Assembly (NCBI RefSeq): GCF_029211265.1 | Contig: NZ_JARGEL010000013.1 | Span: forward strand, 62,001 to 126,000 | Direction: 5' to 3' | DNA: 64,000 nucleotides | DNA from: Extensimonas soli | GTDB lineage: Bacteria > Pseudomonadota > Gammaproteobacteria > Burkholderiales > Burkholderiaceae_C | In this document: positions 28,297 through 37,765 of the stretch, piece by piece | Layout of the letters: every line of letters starts with the position of its first letter | Position numbering within the stretch: the stretch's first letter is position 1 | Position numbers and translations under genes: made by a program | Notes under the pieces: generated by a model | Told to the model about the DNA's origin: nothing | Database searches by the model: none | The model's input: only the letters and a program-made list of their open reading frames with translations

Positions 28297-28479
28297 ATGA
28301 CAACCCAACAAACCGTCAAGGTTCAATTGGTGCGCAGCCCGATTGGAACCAAAGAATCGCATCGCGCCACGGTACGTGGCCTGGGCCTGCGCAAGCTCAA
28401 CAGTGTTCGTGAACTGAAGGATACCCCTGAAGTGCGCGGCATGATTAACAAGATCAGTTACCTGGTCAAAGTCCTCTGA
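28297..28479 (+). CDS. rpmD: 50S ribosomal protein L30
   Basis: 60 residues, [20 protein letters not shown], then [22 protein letters not shown] 28297 with an ACAGGAG ribosome binding site; the longer open frame upstream overlaps rpsE and is not used. Confidence 0.98.
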   Translation: MTTQQTVKVQLVRSPIGTKESHRATVRGLGLRKLNSVRELKDTPEVRGMINKISYLVKVL

Positions 28480-28489
28480 GAGATAGATC

Positions 28490-28921
28490 ATGCAACTCAA
28501 TAGCATCAAGCCTGCAGATGGTGCCAAACATGCCAAGCGCCGCGTTGGCCGTGGTATTGGCTCTGGACTCGGGAAAACTGCGGGGCGTGGCCACAAGGGC
28601 CAAAAATCGCGCGCTGGCGGCTACCACAAGGTGGGCTTCGAGGGCGGGCAGATGCCGCTGCAGCGTCGTTTGCCCAAGCGTGGCTTCAAGTCGCAGCAGT
28701 TGAGATTCAATGCAGAGGTGACTCTGACGGATCTGGAGCAACTAGGTCTGGGCGAAGTTGATTTGCTGGCGCTCAAGCAGGCCGGGCTGGTTGGTGAAAT
28801 GATCAAGGCGGTCAAGGTAATCCAGACCGGAAACATCACGAAAGCGGTCAAACTCAATGGCGTTCGGGCTTCGGCTGGCGCCAAGGCGGCTATCGAGGCT
28901 GTCGGCGGTTCCGTCGCGTGA
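28490..28921 (+). CDS. rplO: 50S ribosomal protein L15
   Basis: 143 residues. [20 protein letters not shown], then [20 protein letters not shown] and the Gly/Arg-rich [15 protein letters not shown] tail that threads into 23S rRNA. Confidence 0.98.
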   Translation: MQLNSIKPADGAKHAKRRVGRGIGSGLGKTAGRGHKGQKSRAGGYHKVGFEGGQMPLQRRLPKRGFKSQQLRFNAEVTLTDLEQLGLGEVDLLALKQAGLVGEMIKAVKVIQTGNITKAVKLNGVRASAGAKAAIEAVGGSVA

Positions 28922-28956
28922 AGTGATCTTCTGCCCTAAGCTGAAAGAAGGCACCT

Positions 28957-30267
28957 GTGGCTACTAATGCTGCTTCGCTTGCGAAAAGTGGTAAGTTCGG
29001 TGATTTGCGCCGCCGCTTGGTATTTTTGTTGCTGGCGCTGGTGGTTTATCGCATCGGGGCACATATTCCCGTGCCCGGGATTGACCCAGTGCAGCTGCAG
29101 AAATTGTTCAGCGGGCAGCAGGGCGGGATTTTGAACTTGTTCAACATGTTCTCGGGTGGAGCGTTGTCGCGCTTTACGGTCTTTGCACTTGGGATAATGC
29201 CGTATATTTCGGCGTCTATCATCATGCAATTGATGACTTACGTCGTACCCACTTTCGAGCAGTTGAAAAAGGAAGGAGAGGCCGGGCGCCGCAAGATCAC
29301 GCAATATACGCGGTATGGTGCTTTGGCTCTGGCCTTGTTTCAATCAATGGGAATCGCAGTCGCCTTGGAAAGCTCTCCTGGTTTGGTATTGAGTCCTGGC
29401 TTTGCTTTTCGCATGACCGCCGTTGTGAGTCTGTCCGCCGGGACGATGTTTTTGATGTGGCTCGGTGAACAGATCACGGAACGCGGTTTGGGCAACGGGA
29501 TTTCCATCTTGATTTTTGGCGGTATTGCCGCAGGCCTCCCGGGTTCCATAGGTGGTTTGCTCGAGTTGGTGCGTACTGGCGCTATGAGCATACTGTCGGC
29601 CATATTCATTGTGCTGGTGGTAGGTGTGGTCACTTACTTCGTCGTGTTCATTGAGCGTGGCCAGCGTAAGATTCTCGTGAACTATGCGCGGCGTCAGGTG
29701 GGAAACAAAGTGTACGGCGGGCAGTCATCGCATTTGCCGTTGAAGCTGAATATGGCTGGCGTGATCCCGCCAATATTCGCTTCGTCCATCATTTTGCTTC
29801 CTGCTACGATCATGAACTGGTTTGGTGCCGGCGATTCGATGCGCTGGTTGCGCGATATGGCGGGCACCTTGACGCCTGGACAGCCGATTTATACATTGTT
29901 GTACGCGGCGGCCATTATTTTCTTTTGCTTTTTCTACACGGCCTTGGTTTTCAATAGTCGTGAAACTGCGGATAATTTGAAGAAAAGTGGCGCATTCATC
30001 CCGGGTATTCGCCCGGGCGAGCAAACGGCAAGATATATTGACAAGATTCTGGTGCGATTGACGCTTGCGGGTGCCGCTTACATCACCTTTGTGTGTCTGT
30101 TGCCAGAATTCTTGATTATCAAATACAACGTCCCTTTTTATTTCGGGGGCACATCATTGCTGATCATCGTGGTTGTGACGATGGACTTCATGGCGCAAGT
30201 GCAGAACTATCTCATGTCGCAGCAATATGAGTCCCTGCTCAAGAAGGCTAGTTTCAAAGCCCAATGA
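28957..30267 (+). CDS. secY: Sec translocon channel subunit SecY
   Basis: 436 residues with ten membrane helices. Family features: [13 protein letters not shown], the plug region [26 protein letters not shown] (in part), [17 protein letters not shown], and the cytosolic loop [10 protein letters not shown]-like [17 protein letters not shown]. The start is GTG 28957 with GAAAGAAGG upstream. It forms the protein-export channel with SecE and SecG. infA is not downstream; rpmJ follows 71 bases later. Confidence 0.98.
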   Translation: MATNAASLAKSGKFGDLRRRLVFLLLALVVYRIGAHIPVPGIDPVQLQKLFSGQQGGILNLFNMFSGGALSRFTVFALGIMPYISASIIMQLMTYVVPTFEQLKKEGEAGRRKITQYTRYGALALALFQSMGIAVALESSPGLVLSPGFAFRMTAVVSLSAGTMFLMWLGEQITERGLGNGISILIFGGIAAGLPGSIGGLLELVRTGAMSILSAIFIVLVVGVVTYFVVFIERGQRKILVNYARRQVGNKVYGGQSSHLPLKLNMAGVIPPIFASSIILLPATIMNWFGAGDSMRWLRDMAGTLTPGQPIYTLLYAAAIIFFCFFYTALVFNSRETADNLKKSGAFIPGIRPGEQTARYIDKILVRLTLAGAAYITFVCLLPEFLIIKYNVPFYFGGTSLLIIVVVTMDFMAQVQNYLMSQQYESLLKKASFKAQ

Positions 30268-30338
30268 GGTTTTTTCGGATTCCATCGTACTCGACATGCA
30301 GTGTCAGGGGATGGGTGGACAAGTTTTAGGAGAGTGAA

Positions 30339-30452
30339 ATGAAAGTTTCGGCTTCGGTCAAAAAAATCTGCCGCAACTGCAAGATCATCCGCCGCAAAGG
30401 GGTGGTGCGTGTGATCTGCACTGACCTGCGTCATAAGCAGCGTCAAGGTTGA
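30339..30452 (+). CDS. rpmJ: 50S ribosomal protein L36
   Basis: 37 residues, too short to stand out without checking. [20 protein letters not shown], then [17 protein letters not shown]. Zinc ligands Cys11, Cys14, Cys27 and His32 are all present, so this is the zinc-binding form. ATG 30339 with GGAGAG upstream; stop at 30450-30452. Confidence 0.97.
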   Translation: MKVSASVKKICRNCKIIRRKGVVRVICTDLRHKQRQG

Positions 30453-30474
30453 TAAAGAGTAATAGAGGACGCAC

Positions 30475-30840
30475 ATGGCACGTATCGCTGGTATCAATAT
30501 TCCTCCGCATAAACATGCTGAGGTCGGACTGACGGCTATCTATGGAATTGGCCGTACGCGCGCACGTCAGATTTGCGACGCTTGCGGAATTGCTTATTCC
30601 AAAAAGATCAAAGAACTCACGGACGCAGATCTCGAAAAAATTCGGGATCAAATTGCACAATACACTCTTGAAGGTGATTTGCGTCGTGAAACCACGATGA
30701 ACATCAAGCGCCTGATGGACATTGGCTGCTATCGCGGCTTCCGGCATCGCCGTGGTTTGCCTGTACGGGGGCAGCGGACACGTACCAATGCGCGTACCCG
30801 CAAGGGTCCGCGCAAGGGCGCAGCGGCATTGAAGAAGTAA
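30475..30840 (+). CDS. rpsM: 30S ribosomal protein S13
   Basis: 121 residues. [20 protein letters not shown] start, helix-two-turn-helix [17 protein letters not shown], and [20 protein letters not shown]. It bridges 30S head and 50S. First gene of the alpha-operon set. Confidence 0.98.
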   Translation: MARIAGINIPPHKHAEVGLTAIYGIGRTRARQICDACGIAYSKKIKELTDADLEKIRDQIAQYTLEGDLRRETTMNIKRLMDIGCYRGFRHRRGLPVRGQRTRTNARTRKGPRKGAAALKK

Positions 30841-30853
30841 TTGAAAGACTTGT

Positions 30854-31258
30854 ATGGCCAAATCTCCTTCCAATAGCGCAGCTCAGCGAGTACGCAAGAA
30901 GGTTCGCAAGAACGTTTCAGATGGCATTGCACATGTGCATGCTTCATTCAATAACACCATCATCACGATCACGGACCGTCAGGGCAATGCGTTGTCTTGG
31001 GCATCGTCCGGTGGCCAAGGCTTCAAGGGCTCTCGCAAGTCCACGCCTTTTGCTGCGCAGGTTGCCTCCGAGGTTGCGGGGCGTGCGGCCATAGAGCAGG
31101 GGATCAAGAATCTCGATGTGGAGATCAAGGGCCCCGGGCCGGGCCGTGAGTCTTCGGTGCGTGCATTGGGTGCGTTGGGGATTCGAATCACGTCTATCTC
31201 TGACGTGACCCCTGTCCCGCACAATGGATGCCGCCCCCAAAAGCGCCGTCGTATCTGA
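30854..31258 (+). CDS. rpsK: 30S ribosomal protein S11
   Basis: 134 residues. [40 protein letters not shown] and the C-terminal [17 protein letters not shown] signature are all present. Confidence 0.98.
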   Translation: MAKSPSNSAAQRVRKKVRKNVSDGIAHVHASFNNTIITITDRQGNALSWASSGGQGFKGSRKSTPFAAQVASEVAGRAAIEQGIKNLDVEIKGPGPGRESSVRALGALGIRITSISDVTPVPHNGCRPQKRRRI

Positions 31259-31347
31259 CTCTTTCAAGACCACCGCCGCCTGTGTACGTTTTGCGACGCA
31301 GGTGGCTCCCGCATTGACTTGCGGCAGATGAAATAAAGGAAATTCAA

Positions 31348-31971
31348 GTGGCACGTTATCTCGGCCCCAAGGCCAAACTCTCACGCCGTGAAGGCACGGA
31401 TTTGTTTCTCAAGAGCGCACGCCGCTCTATTGCAGACAAAGCGAAGTTCGACTCCAAGCCGGGGCAGCATGGACGCACCTCCGGCGCGCGCACGTCCGAC
31501 TATGGCCTGCAGCTGCGTGAGAAGCAGAAAGTCAAGCGCATGTATGGTGTGCTCGAGAAGCAATTCCGTCGTTATTTCGAAGCCGCGGAAAGTCGCAAGG
31601 GGAATACCGGCGCGAACCTGCTTTTCTTGCTTGAGTCGCGTCTCGACAACGTGGTTTATCGGATGGGGTTTGGCTCTACGCGTGCCGAGGCGCGTCAGTT
31701 GGTGTCGCACAAGGCCATCACGGTGAATGGCCAGTCGGTGAATATTCCTTCGTACCTGGTCAAGCCCGGCGACGTGGTTGCCGTGCGCGAAAAATCCAAG
31801 AAACAAAACCGTGTGATCGAAGCCTTGCAGTTGGCAGCACAGGTGGGGATGCCTGGATGGGTCGAGGTGAATGCCGATAAGGCCGAGGGCGTATTCAAGA
31901 AAACTCCGGATCGTGATGAATTCGGTGCTGACATCAACGAATCCTTGATCGTCGAGCTTTATTCGCGTTGA
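31348..31971 (+). CDS. rpsD: 30S ribosomal protein S4
   Basis: 207 residues. GTG start at 31348 preceded by [26 protein letters not shown], and an S4 RNA-binding domain [20 protein letters not shown]...[12 protein letters not shown]. In E. coli S4 represses the alpha operon; the site is not traced here. The 89-base gap before it is the largest within this operon apart from the gap before rpoA. Confidence 0.98.
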   Translation: MARYLGPKAKLSRREGTDLFLKSARRSIADKAKFDSKPGQHGRTSGARTSDYGLQLREKQKVKRMYGVLEKQFRRYFEAAESRKGNTGANLLFLLESRLDNVVYRMGFGSTRAEARQLVSHKAITVNGQSVNIPSYLVKPGDVVAVREKSKKQNRVIEALQLAAQVGMPGWVEVNADKAEGVFKKTPDRDEFGADINESLIVELYSR

Positions 31972-32080
31972 TGAAGCGACGGTTCAGTTCATAAACCTTT
32001 CGCACCGCGCTATATCGTGGTGCGGGGGCGTTATCAGCCTTACCGGTGTAACGAGCTGGGGGCATTGAGAGGAAGTTTGC

Positions 32081-33076
32081 ATGCAAACCAATTTGCTGAA
32101 ACCCAAGACGATTGCCGTGGAGCAATTGGGAAATAACCGTGCCCGTGTGGTGCTCGAGCCTTTCGAGCGGGGCTATGGCCATACGCTGGGCAATGCTTTG
32201 CGACGCGTTTTGTTGTCGTCGATGGTGGGGTATGCAGCGACTGAAGTGACCATTGCAGGAGTGCTTCACGAATATTCTTCGATCGACGGTGTTCAGGAAG
32301 ATGTGGTGAATCTCTTGCTGAATCTCAAGGGTGTGGTGTTTAAGCTGCACAATCGCGACGAAGTAACTCTGAGCTTGCGCAAAGAGGGTGAGGGTGCGGT
32401 GACGGCGGGTGATATCCAAACGCCGCACGATGTGGAAATAATCAATCCAGGCCATACGATTGCGCATTTGTCACAGGGTGGCAAATTGGACATGCAGATC
32501 AAGATCGAGAAGGGGCGTGGATACGTGCCTGGTACGGTGCGCCGCTATGGCGATGAGCCGAGCAAGGCGATTGGCCGGATTGTTCTGGATGCCTCGTTTT
32601 CGCCCGTCAAGCGCGTGAGTTACACGGTGGAAAGCGCTCGCGTTGAGCAGCGCACGGACTTGGACAAGTTGGTGCTCGAAATCGAGACCAATGGCGTGAT
32701 CGCCGCTGAGGATGCTGTGCGCACGTCGGCGAAGATATTGGTCGAACAGCTGGCTGTTTTTGCCCAACTGGAAGGTGGTGAAGTCCCTACTTTTGGTGCC
32801 GCCGGTGGCGAGGCCCGCGGGGCTGCTGCGTTCGATCCGATTCTGCTGCGCCCTGTGGACGAATTGGAACTCACTGTTCGCTCCGCCAACTGCCTCAAGG
32901 CGGAAAATATCTACTACATCGGTGACCTGATTCAGCGCACTGAGAACGAACTGCTCAAGACCCCCAACCTCGGTCGCAAGTCGCTCAATGAGATTAAGGA
33001 AGTTCTTGCGTCCCGTGGCTTGACCTTGGGAATGAGGCTGGAGAACTGGCCTCCCGCAGGTCTTGAGAAACGGTAA
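32081..33076 (+). CDS. rpoA: RNA polymerase alpha subunit
   Basis: 331 residues. N-terminal dimerisation domain with [20 protein letters not shown] and [19 protein letters not shown]-terminal domain [20 protein letters not shown]...[19 protein letters not shown], which binds UP elements and activators. ATG 32081 with GAGAGGAAG upstream, 109 bases after rpsD. Confidence 0.98.
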   Translation: MQTNLLKPKTIAVEQLGNNRARVVLEPFERGYGHTLGNALRRVLLSSMVGYAATEVTIAGVLHEYSSIDGVQEDVVNLLLNLKGVVFKLHNRDEVTLSLRKEGEGAVTAGDIQTPHDVEIINPGHTIAHLSQGGKLDMQIKIEKGRGYVPGTVRRYGDEPSKAIGRIVLDASFSPVKRVSYTVESARVEQRTDLDKLVLEIETNGVIAAEDAVRTSAKILVEQLAVFAQLEGGEVPTFGAAGGEARGAAAFDPILLRPVDELELTVRSANCLKAENIYYIGDLIQRTENELLKTPNLGRKSLNEIKEVLASRGLTLGMRLENWPPAGLEKR

Positions 33077-33164
33077 TTTTTTTCCCTTTATTCAAGGGAA
33101 GAGTGCCTCAGGCAGTACCTGATCCGGCTGCCTGATTAAATAATTGATCTAGAAGGAAAGCACT

Positions 33165-33554
33165 ATGCGCCACGGACATGGACTCCGCAAACTCAATCGC
33201 ACCAGCTCGCACCGTCTTGCGATGCTGCAGAACATGATGAACTCGCTCATTGAGCATGAGGCCATCAAAACCACGCTGCCCAAAGCCAAGGAGTTGCGCC
33301 GCGTGATCGAACCCATGATCACTTTGGCCAAGGAAGATAGCGTTGCCAATCGGCGCCTGGCTTTCAATCGCCTGCGCAATCGTGACAGCGTCACCAAGCT
33401 GTTCAACGACTTGGGGCCGCGCTTCAAGGCGCGTCCCGGTGGCTATACGCGCATTCTGAAAATGGGCTTTCGCGTCGGTGACAATGCGCCTATGGCCTAC
33501 GTGGAGCTCGTGGATCGCGCTGAGGAAGAAATTTCTTCCCAATCTGCCGAATAA
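33165..33554 (+). CDS. rplQ: 50S ribosomal protein L17
   Basis: 129 residues. [20 protein letters not shown], then [20 protein letters not shown]. Last gene of the alpha operon; an initiator tRNA lies 22 bases beyond. Confidence 0.98.
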   Translation: MRHGHGLRKLNRTSSHRLAMLQNMMNSLIEHEAIKTTLPKAKELRRVIEPMITLAKEDSVANRRLAFNRLRNRDSVTKLFNDLGPRFKARPGGYTRILKMGFRVGDNAPMAYVELVDRAEEEISSQSAE

Positions 33555-33559
33555 TGGTG

Positions 33560-33565
33560 TATAAT
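33560..33565 (+). promoter_or_regulatory. Putative -10 box of tRNA-fMet
   Basis: Perfect TATAAT, 11 bases before the tRNA. It overlaps the 3' flank of rplQ; no clear -35, so readthrough from the alpha operon is also possible. Confidence 0.5.
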
Positions 33566-33576
33566 CTTTAGCTTGC

Positions 33577-33653
<77 letters not shown>

Positions 33654-33660
33654 AAATTGG

Positions 33661-33688
33661 AAAAGCCCGGTTCATGCCGGGCTTTTTT
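33661..33688 (+). terminator. Rho-independent terminator after tRNA-fMet
   Basis: Stem aaaagcccgg / ccgggctttt with a ttcatg loop and a run of six T. Confidence 0.9.
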
Positions 33689-33691
33689 GCG

Positions 33692-33854
33692 TGCAGGTGC
33701 TGCAAAGGCGGCTACATCTGGTGCATGAGTCGCTGCAGCCCCGGATAAGCATTTCTACCGCGATCGCGACCAGAATCAAGCCCCTCAGCCGCTCAAAGGC
33801 GGCCACCACGAGGTCGCCAAGCCAGCGCTGTATGCTTTCGACGGGCACAAGTAC
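33692..33854 (-). pseudogene. Possible MarC-family membrane protein end, truncated
   Basis: On the - strand, WLGDLVVAAFERLRGLILVAIAVEMLIRG followed by a Cys-rich tail to a stop near 33683 (shown by its key region ERLRGLILVAIAVEML) resembles the last amphipathic/membrane segment of MarC-like proteins. The start and most helices are absent, and the MITE copy A2 begins where similarity ends. Weak; based on one short segment. Confidence 0.35.
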
Positions 33855-34019
33855 CAGTGGTAGTGTTCGACGCTATCTGCGACATCAAACCGCGTCTTTT
33901 CGGCCCGGGCTGCGTTGCAAATCCTCGCGATACCACCCGGTATCGCTGCGGTTTTCGCCTTGCCCAGACCAAAAATCCATCGGTTTATTTGTCGCATCAA
34001 GCATCAAACACTACACTAG
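33855..34019. mobile_element. MITE-like element, family A, copy 2
   Basis: Second copy of the 3604-3769 element with only scattered differences. Right end intact (AACACTACACTAG, 34007-34019); left end altered (cagtggtagtgtt in place of ctagtgtagtgtt), so the left CTAG has been lost. The inner hairpin gcgatacc-accc-ggtatcgc is kept. It lies at the break of the MarC-like relic. Confidence 0.8.
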
Positions 34020-34158
34020 CACCCAGCAGGGCTTTCGAATCGCCGGCTACCACTGCTCGGCAAATGAAAACACGGGTTTACGCGCCGCCCCAGGCGCTGT
34101 CTGCTCCTGGCGGCTTACGGTGTGTCAAGCAGATTTGGGCCCTACGGTGCTCGGCCAT
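34020..34158. other. Non-coding stretch
   Basis: Nothing recognised between the MITE and the stop of the next gene; possibly the far side of whatever gene was lost here. Confidence 0.4.
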
Positions 34159-34533
34159 TCATACCTGAGAGGGGTCTGCTGCCAGCCGGTCGTACTTTTT
34201 GAAATATTGTTTTGCCAAAGCCACCAGTTGTGCATCGGTAGGATGGTCTGTGGAAATGGAATCCACGACGAGGGCTGCGGTCTTGGGGCGATGTGCTTGG
34301 CACCATTCCCGAAACTGATTGCGCGCCAGACCCGGTCCGGTGAGCAGTACCTCATGGCTGCCCTCGAGTGCCTTGGCGATGTCGTCGAAAAATGGGGCGG
34401 TATCGCCGGCCTTGTTCTGTGGTTTATGGTGGCTGCGCGATTTGACGCGCTGTGCTTCGAGATGTTCGCGGTCGAACATCAGCACATGGGCTTCAGAGTG
34501 GTCCAGCCAGACGACGGAGTGAAATGTAGCCAT
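34159..34533 (-). CDS. eRF1-like / host-attachment-type small protein
   Basis: 124 residues. VVWLDHSEAHVLMFDREHLE at the start and VLLTGPGLARNQFREWCQAH later resemble small bacterial proteins often annotated as translational machinery or eRF1 domain 2-like proteins; EHPTDAQLV-like DHPTDAQLVALAKQYF ends it. ATG 34533 with AAGGAAACTCC before it. Biochemical role unknown. It follows the DksA-like gene by 66 bases, with which it may be cotranscribed. Confidence 0.65.
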   Translation of the reverse strand: MATFHSVVWLDHSEAHVLMFDREHLEAQRVKSRSHHKPQNKAGDTAPFFDDIAKALEGSHEVLLTGPGLARNQFREWCQAHRPKTAALVVDSISTDHPTDAQLVALAKQYFKKYDRLAADPSQV

Positions 34534-34599
34534 GGAGTTTCCTTTTTTCAGTTTGAGAATGTGTGTGTTTTTGGTGAGATCTTTGCGCCGCAACAACTG

Positions 34600-34971
34600 T
34601 CAGGCGCGTGGGTGATGCTTTTCGAAGGTCTCCTGGCACGCGATGCAGCGCAGGGCCTCAGGAGCCGCCTGCAGGCGTGCGAGCGGAATGTCTATGCCGC
34701 AATCCATGCAAAGGCCGTAAGTGCCGGAGGCCAAGCGCTCGAGCGCAGCGGCAATGTCGGCAAGGCGCGCGACTTCATGTTCGTCCCATGAGAGTTCGTC
34801 TGCTTTCTCGGAAGCGACCTCGGACTGGGGATCTTCGAGTTGCGCGAAGTGTTCTGCGGTGGCTTCGGCGCGACTGACGAAACCTCCGCGTTGAAGGGCG
34901 ATGCTGTCCAACAATTCGGACTGCATTTGCAGTAATTTTTCCCTGAAAGGGGCGGCTTGGGTGCTGTCCAT
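34600..34971 (-). CDS. TraR/DksA-family zinc-finger protein
   Basis: 123 residues. N-terminal coiled coil (REKLLQMQSELLDSIALQRG) and a C-terminal four-Cys zinc finger CMDCGIDIPLARLQAAPEAL...CIAC. The family enters the RNA polymerase secondary channel to alter promoter response, often with ppGpp. At 123 residues it is shorter than DksA itself (~150), and the tip acidic residues are not clear, so a DksA paralogue is the safer call. ATG 34971 with GGAG upstream. Confidence 0.85.
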   Translation of the reverse strand: MDSTQAAPFREKLLQMQSELLDSIALQRGGFVSRAEATAEHFAQLEDPQSEVASEKADELSWDEHEVARLADIAAALERLASGTYGLCMDCGIDIPLARLQAAPEALRCIACQETFEKHHPRA

Positions 34972-35060
34972 GGGGGCTCCTGAAAAAGAACATGCAATGT
35001 AATTCTGACAACTATCTTGCGCTTTCTGTCTTCGTTTGCTGTTGACCAAAGTCAAGGATT

Positions 35061-35078
35061 GGACTCCTGGAGGAGTCC
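35061..35078. repeat. Short perfect inverted repeat in the divergent intergenic region
   Basis: ggactcc-tgga-ggagtcc between the divergently transcribed DksA-like gene and the copper chaperone. Could be an operator or a weak hairpin; nothing decides between them. Confidence 0.35.
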
Positions 35079-35198
35079 TTGCGTTTTGCAGAACGGCTTG
35101 CCCTGCTTCTGATGGCGTTTGGAGGGCAGAGCCGCTGGTTAGAATGATCTCTCGTCAAGTCCAGACCATTTGGTCGTTATCGCAAAGGAGAGTCCTTC

Positions 35199-35672
35199 AT
35201 GAAATTTCATGGTATTGCCGCATCTTTCGCCTTGGCTGGCACTTTTCTTGTCGCACCGGCCATGGCGCAAACTGCCGCGGCGCCGGTGAGCGTGGAAAAC
35301 GCCTGGGTGCGTGCTCCGGTGGCGGGGCAAAAAGCGACCGGTGCGTTCATGCGCATCACGGCCAAGACCGATCAGCGGCTGGTGCGCGCTGATTCGCCCG
35401 TGGCGGGCGTGACCGAAGTGCACGAGATGGCCATGGATGGCAATGTGATGCGCATGCGTGCCATCCCGGCGCTGGATGTTCCTGCGGGCAAGCCTGTGGA
35501 GCTTAAGCCTGGCAGTTACCATGTGATGTTGATGGACTTGAAAGCGCCGCTGGAAAAAGGCACGAATGTTCCCTTGACCCTGGTGTTCCAGGACCCCAAG
35601 GGCGTGCAGAGTGAGCTGCAGTTGCAAGTGCCTGTGACCGACCAGCCGCCGGCTGCCAAGATGCGCCACTGA
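35199..35672 (+). CDS. PCu(A)C copper chaperone, periplasmic
   Basis: 157 residues. A Sec signal peptide (residues 1-24, ending AMAQ) leads into the DUF461/PCu(A)C domain. The Cu(I) site H(M)X10MX21HXM is met by VHEMAMDG, MRMRA and the later YHVMLMDL. The protein delivers copper to the CuA site of cytochrome c oxidase. GGAGAG precedes the ATG. Confidence 0.9.
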   Translation: MKFHGIAASFALAGTFLVAPAMAQTAAAPVSVENAWVRAPVAGQKATGAFMRITAKTDQRLVRADSPVAGVTEVHEMAMDGNVMRMRAIPALDVPAGKPVELKPGSYHVMLMDLKAPLEKGTNVPLTLVFQDPKGVQSELQLQVPVTDQPPAAKMRH

Positions 35673-35782
35673 ACGCGGAACATTTGCGCGGAGGTTTTCA
35701 GGCGCGGCGTTTGGCCGGCGCAGTGGCGCGTGGAGAGGGCCTGTGGCCCGGCAATGCACAATCTTCGGATGGAGGAGCGAAC

Positions 35783-36634
35783 ATGAACAATGCACCTCAG
35801 TGGAGCTTCAGCGCCATGGTGCCGGGTTTCGATTTTTTGCAGAACCTGGTGAAGGGCGCGTCGGGTGGTATGGGGCAAATGCCGCACCTGGCGAGTTGGG
35901 TGGCGCCGACCATCGATGTGCAGGAGTTGCAAAAGCGCATAGACGATCTCAAGGCGGTGCAGTTCTGGCTCGAGCAGAACGGGCGCGCGCTGGCGGCCAC
36001 AGTCCAGGCGCTCGAGGTGCAAAAAATGACCCTGAGCGCGCTGCAGGGCATGAACGTGGGTTTTGCGGACATGGTGCAAAACTTTCAGCCGACAAAGTCT
36101 GCCCCTGCCAGCGCGCCCGCCACGCCGGCCAAAGAGCCTGAGCCTGCGAAGGCGACCAAAGCGGTGTCGGGAGCGGACAAGCAAGATGCGCCGAGGGCTG
36201 AGGCACAGACGGCGCAGGCGGCCAGCATGCTCGACCCCATGCAGTGGTGGGGGGCGCTGACCCAGCAGTTTCAGCACATCGCGACGCAGGCGCTGCAAGA
36301 GATGGCCGCGCCCGCAGCCCAAGGAGCGCCGGCCGCAGTTCAGGAGGCGCTCCAATCTGCCGCGGGTGCTGCGAGCCAGGTGGGTCAAATGGCGGCGCAA
36401 AGTTGGCAGGGCATGCAGGAAGCCGCGCAAAAAATGGCGCAGGCCGCAGCGGGGCAAAAGTCGCCTCCTGCTGCGGGCGAAAATGCGGCCGCAAGCCGCA
36501 AGTCCGCGACAGCGAAGGGTGCGGCGCGCAAGGCTGCCGCATCGGCTCCGGCTGCAGCACCGGCGCGCCGCACTGCCAGCAAAAAGGCGTCGGCGCCAGC
36601 GCGCAAGTCTGCCGCGGGCAAGAGCGCGCGCTGA
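35783..36634 (+). CDS. phaM: PhaM-like polyhydroxyalkanoate granule protein
   Basis: 283 residues. The N-terminal helical part (PTIDVQELQKRIDDLKAVQF, LEVQKMTLSALQ) matches PhaM of Cupriavidus, which activates PHA synthase PhaC and tethers granules to DNA. The middle is Ala/Gln-rich; the last ~60 residues are a Lys/Ala/Arg-rich tail (KGAARKAAAS, RRTASKKASA) like histone H1, suited to DNA binding. ATG 35783 with GGAGGAG. It implies the host stores PHA, though no phaC is in the window. Confidence 0.75.
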   Translation: MNNAPQWSFSAMVPGFDFLQNLVKGASGGMGQMPHLASWVAPTIDVQELQKRIDDLKAVQFWLEQNGRALAATVQALEVQKMTLSALQGMNVGFADMVQNFQPTKSAPASAPATPAKEPEPAKATKAVSGADKQDAPRAEAQTAQAASMLDPMQWWGALTQQFQHIATQALQEMAAPAAQGAPAAVQEALQSAAGAASQVGQMAAQSWQGMQEAAQKMAQAAAGQKSPPAAGENAAASRKSATAKGAARKAAASAPAAAPARRTASKKASAPARKSAAGKSAR

Positions 36635-36686
36635 GACCGACGCGCTCTGCGGCCGGCGTTCACGCGCCTTCTACCTTCTCATCCTC

Positions 36687-37685
36687 TCAGTCTGCGTAGC
36701 TGCCCGCGGCCTTGATGATGGCGCCCCACTTGTCGATTTCGGCGAGCACGAACTTCTTGTGCCCGGCTGGATCGACGCGGCCGTCGGTCACGATGACGGC
36801 GCCCAGGCCTTCCTGTTTTTTCACGAATTCCGGGTCTTTGAGCGCCTGTTTGAGCGCGTCGTTGAGCTTTTTCTGCACGCCTGCGGGCGTGCCCTTGGGC
36901 GCGTACAGGCCGTGCCAGATCGTGACCTGGAAGTTTTTCAGGCCCGATTCGTCGAGCGTCGGCAGGTCTTTGAGCGCCGGGGTCTGCAGGCGCTTGAGGG
37001 TGGTGACGGCATAGGCCTTGACCTTTTTCGCCTCGATCTGGCCCGTGGTGTTGGTGGTCTGGTCGCACAGCAGGTCGATCTGGCCGCCGATCAGGTCGGT
37101 CATGGCCGGGGCCGTGCCTTTGTAGGGCACGGGGGTCATTTCGACCTTGATCGTGGACTGGTACAGCAGGCCGCACAGGTGCGAGGCCGAGCCCAGGCCG
37201 GCGTGGCCGAGGTTGATATTGCCTTTGTTCTGCGCGATCCAGGTGGTGAGCTCTTTGTAGTTGTTCGGCGGCAGCGAGGGGCGGCCGATCAGAGTCATGG
37301 GCACGTCGTTGACCAGGCCGAGGAACTCGAAATCGCTGGGCACGCTGAACGGCAGCTTGCGGTACATGCTCGGCATGGTGGCCATGCTGATGTGGTTGAG
37401 CAGCAGGGTGTAGCCATCGGGCGCGGCGCGTGCCACGCGCGCCGTGCCTATGGTGCTGCCGGCGCCCGCGGTGTTGTCCACCACCACGCTCACGTCGCCC
37501 AGGGGTTTGCGCAGGGCTTCGGCGAGGTCGCGCGCGACGCGGTCCGTGGGGCCGCCGGCGGCGTAGGGCACGACGATGGTGATGGTCTTGTTCTTGGCCG
37601 GGAAGTCTTCGGCATGTGCGCCAGCGGGGACGAGGGCAGCCGCGAGGGCGAGGGCCGGCAGGGTGTGTTGCAGCAGTTTGCGCAT
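36687..37685 (-). CDS. Bug-family (TctC-like) periplasmic solute-binding protein
   Basis: 332 residues with a signal peptide (cut near AHA-ED at 25). The start of the mature part, ITIVVPYAAGGPTDRVAR, is the Bug signature for carboxylate ligands; YTLLLNHISMATMP and GLYAPKGTPAGVQKKLNDAL also fit. Bug proteins bind small carboxylates such as aromatic or dicarboxylic acids; most lack their own transporter genes nearby, as here, though this one ends the liv-like block. GGAGGAA before ATG 37685. Confidence 0.9.
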   Translation of the reverse strand: MRKLLQHTLPALALAAALVPAGAHAEDFPAKNKTITIVVPYAAGGPTDRVARDLAEALRKPLGDVSVVVDNTAGAGSTIGTARVARAAPDGYTLLLNHISMATMPSMYRKLPFSVPSDFEFLGLVNDVPMTLIGRPSLPPNNYKELTTWIAQNKGNINLGHAGLGSASHLCGLLYQSTIKVEMTPVPYKGTAPAMTDLIGGQIDLLCDQTTNTTGQIEAKKVKAYAVTTLKRLQTPALKDLPTLDESGLKNFQVTIWHGLYAPKGTPAGVQKKLNDALKQALKDPEFVKKQEGLGAVIVTDGRVDPAGHKKFVLAEIDKWGAIIKAAGSYAD

Positions 37686-37765
37686 GATTCCTCCATCAAA
37701 ATGGGCTTTTGCGCCCATGGGTAGAGCGTAGGCAGCTATGAAAAGTAGCGTTTTCTGCGATGCAT

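Noticed and set aside
30268-30338. A hidden infA between secY and rpmJ
   Set aside because: Only 71 bases, no room for the ~72-residue IF-1; infA must lie elsewhere.
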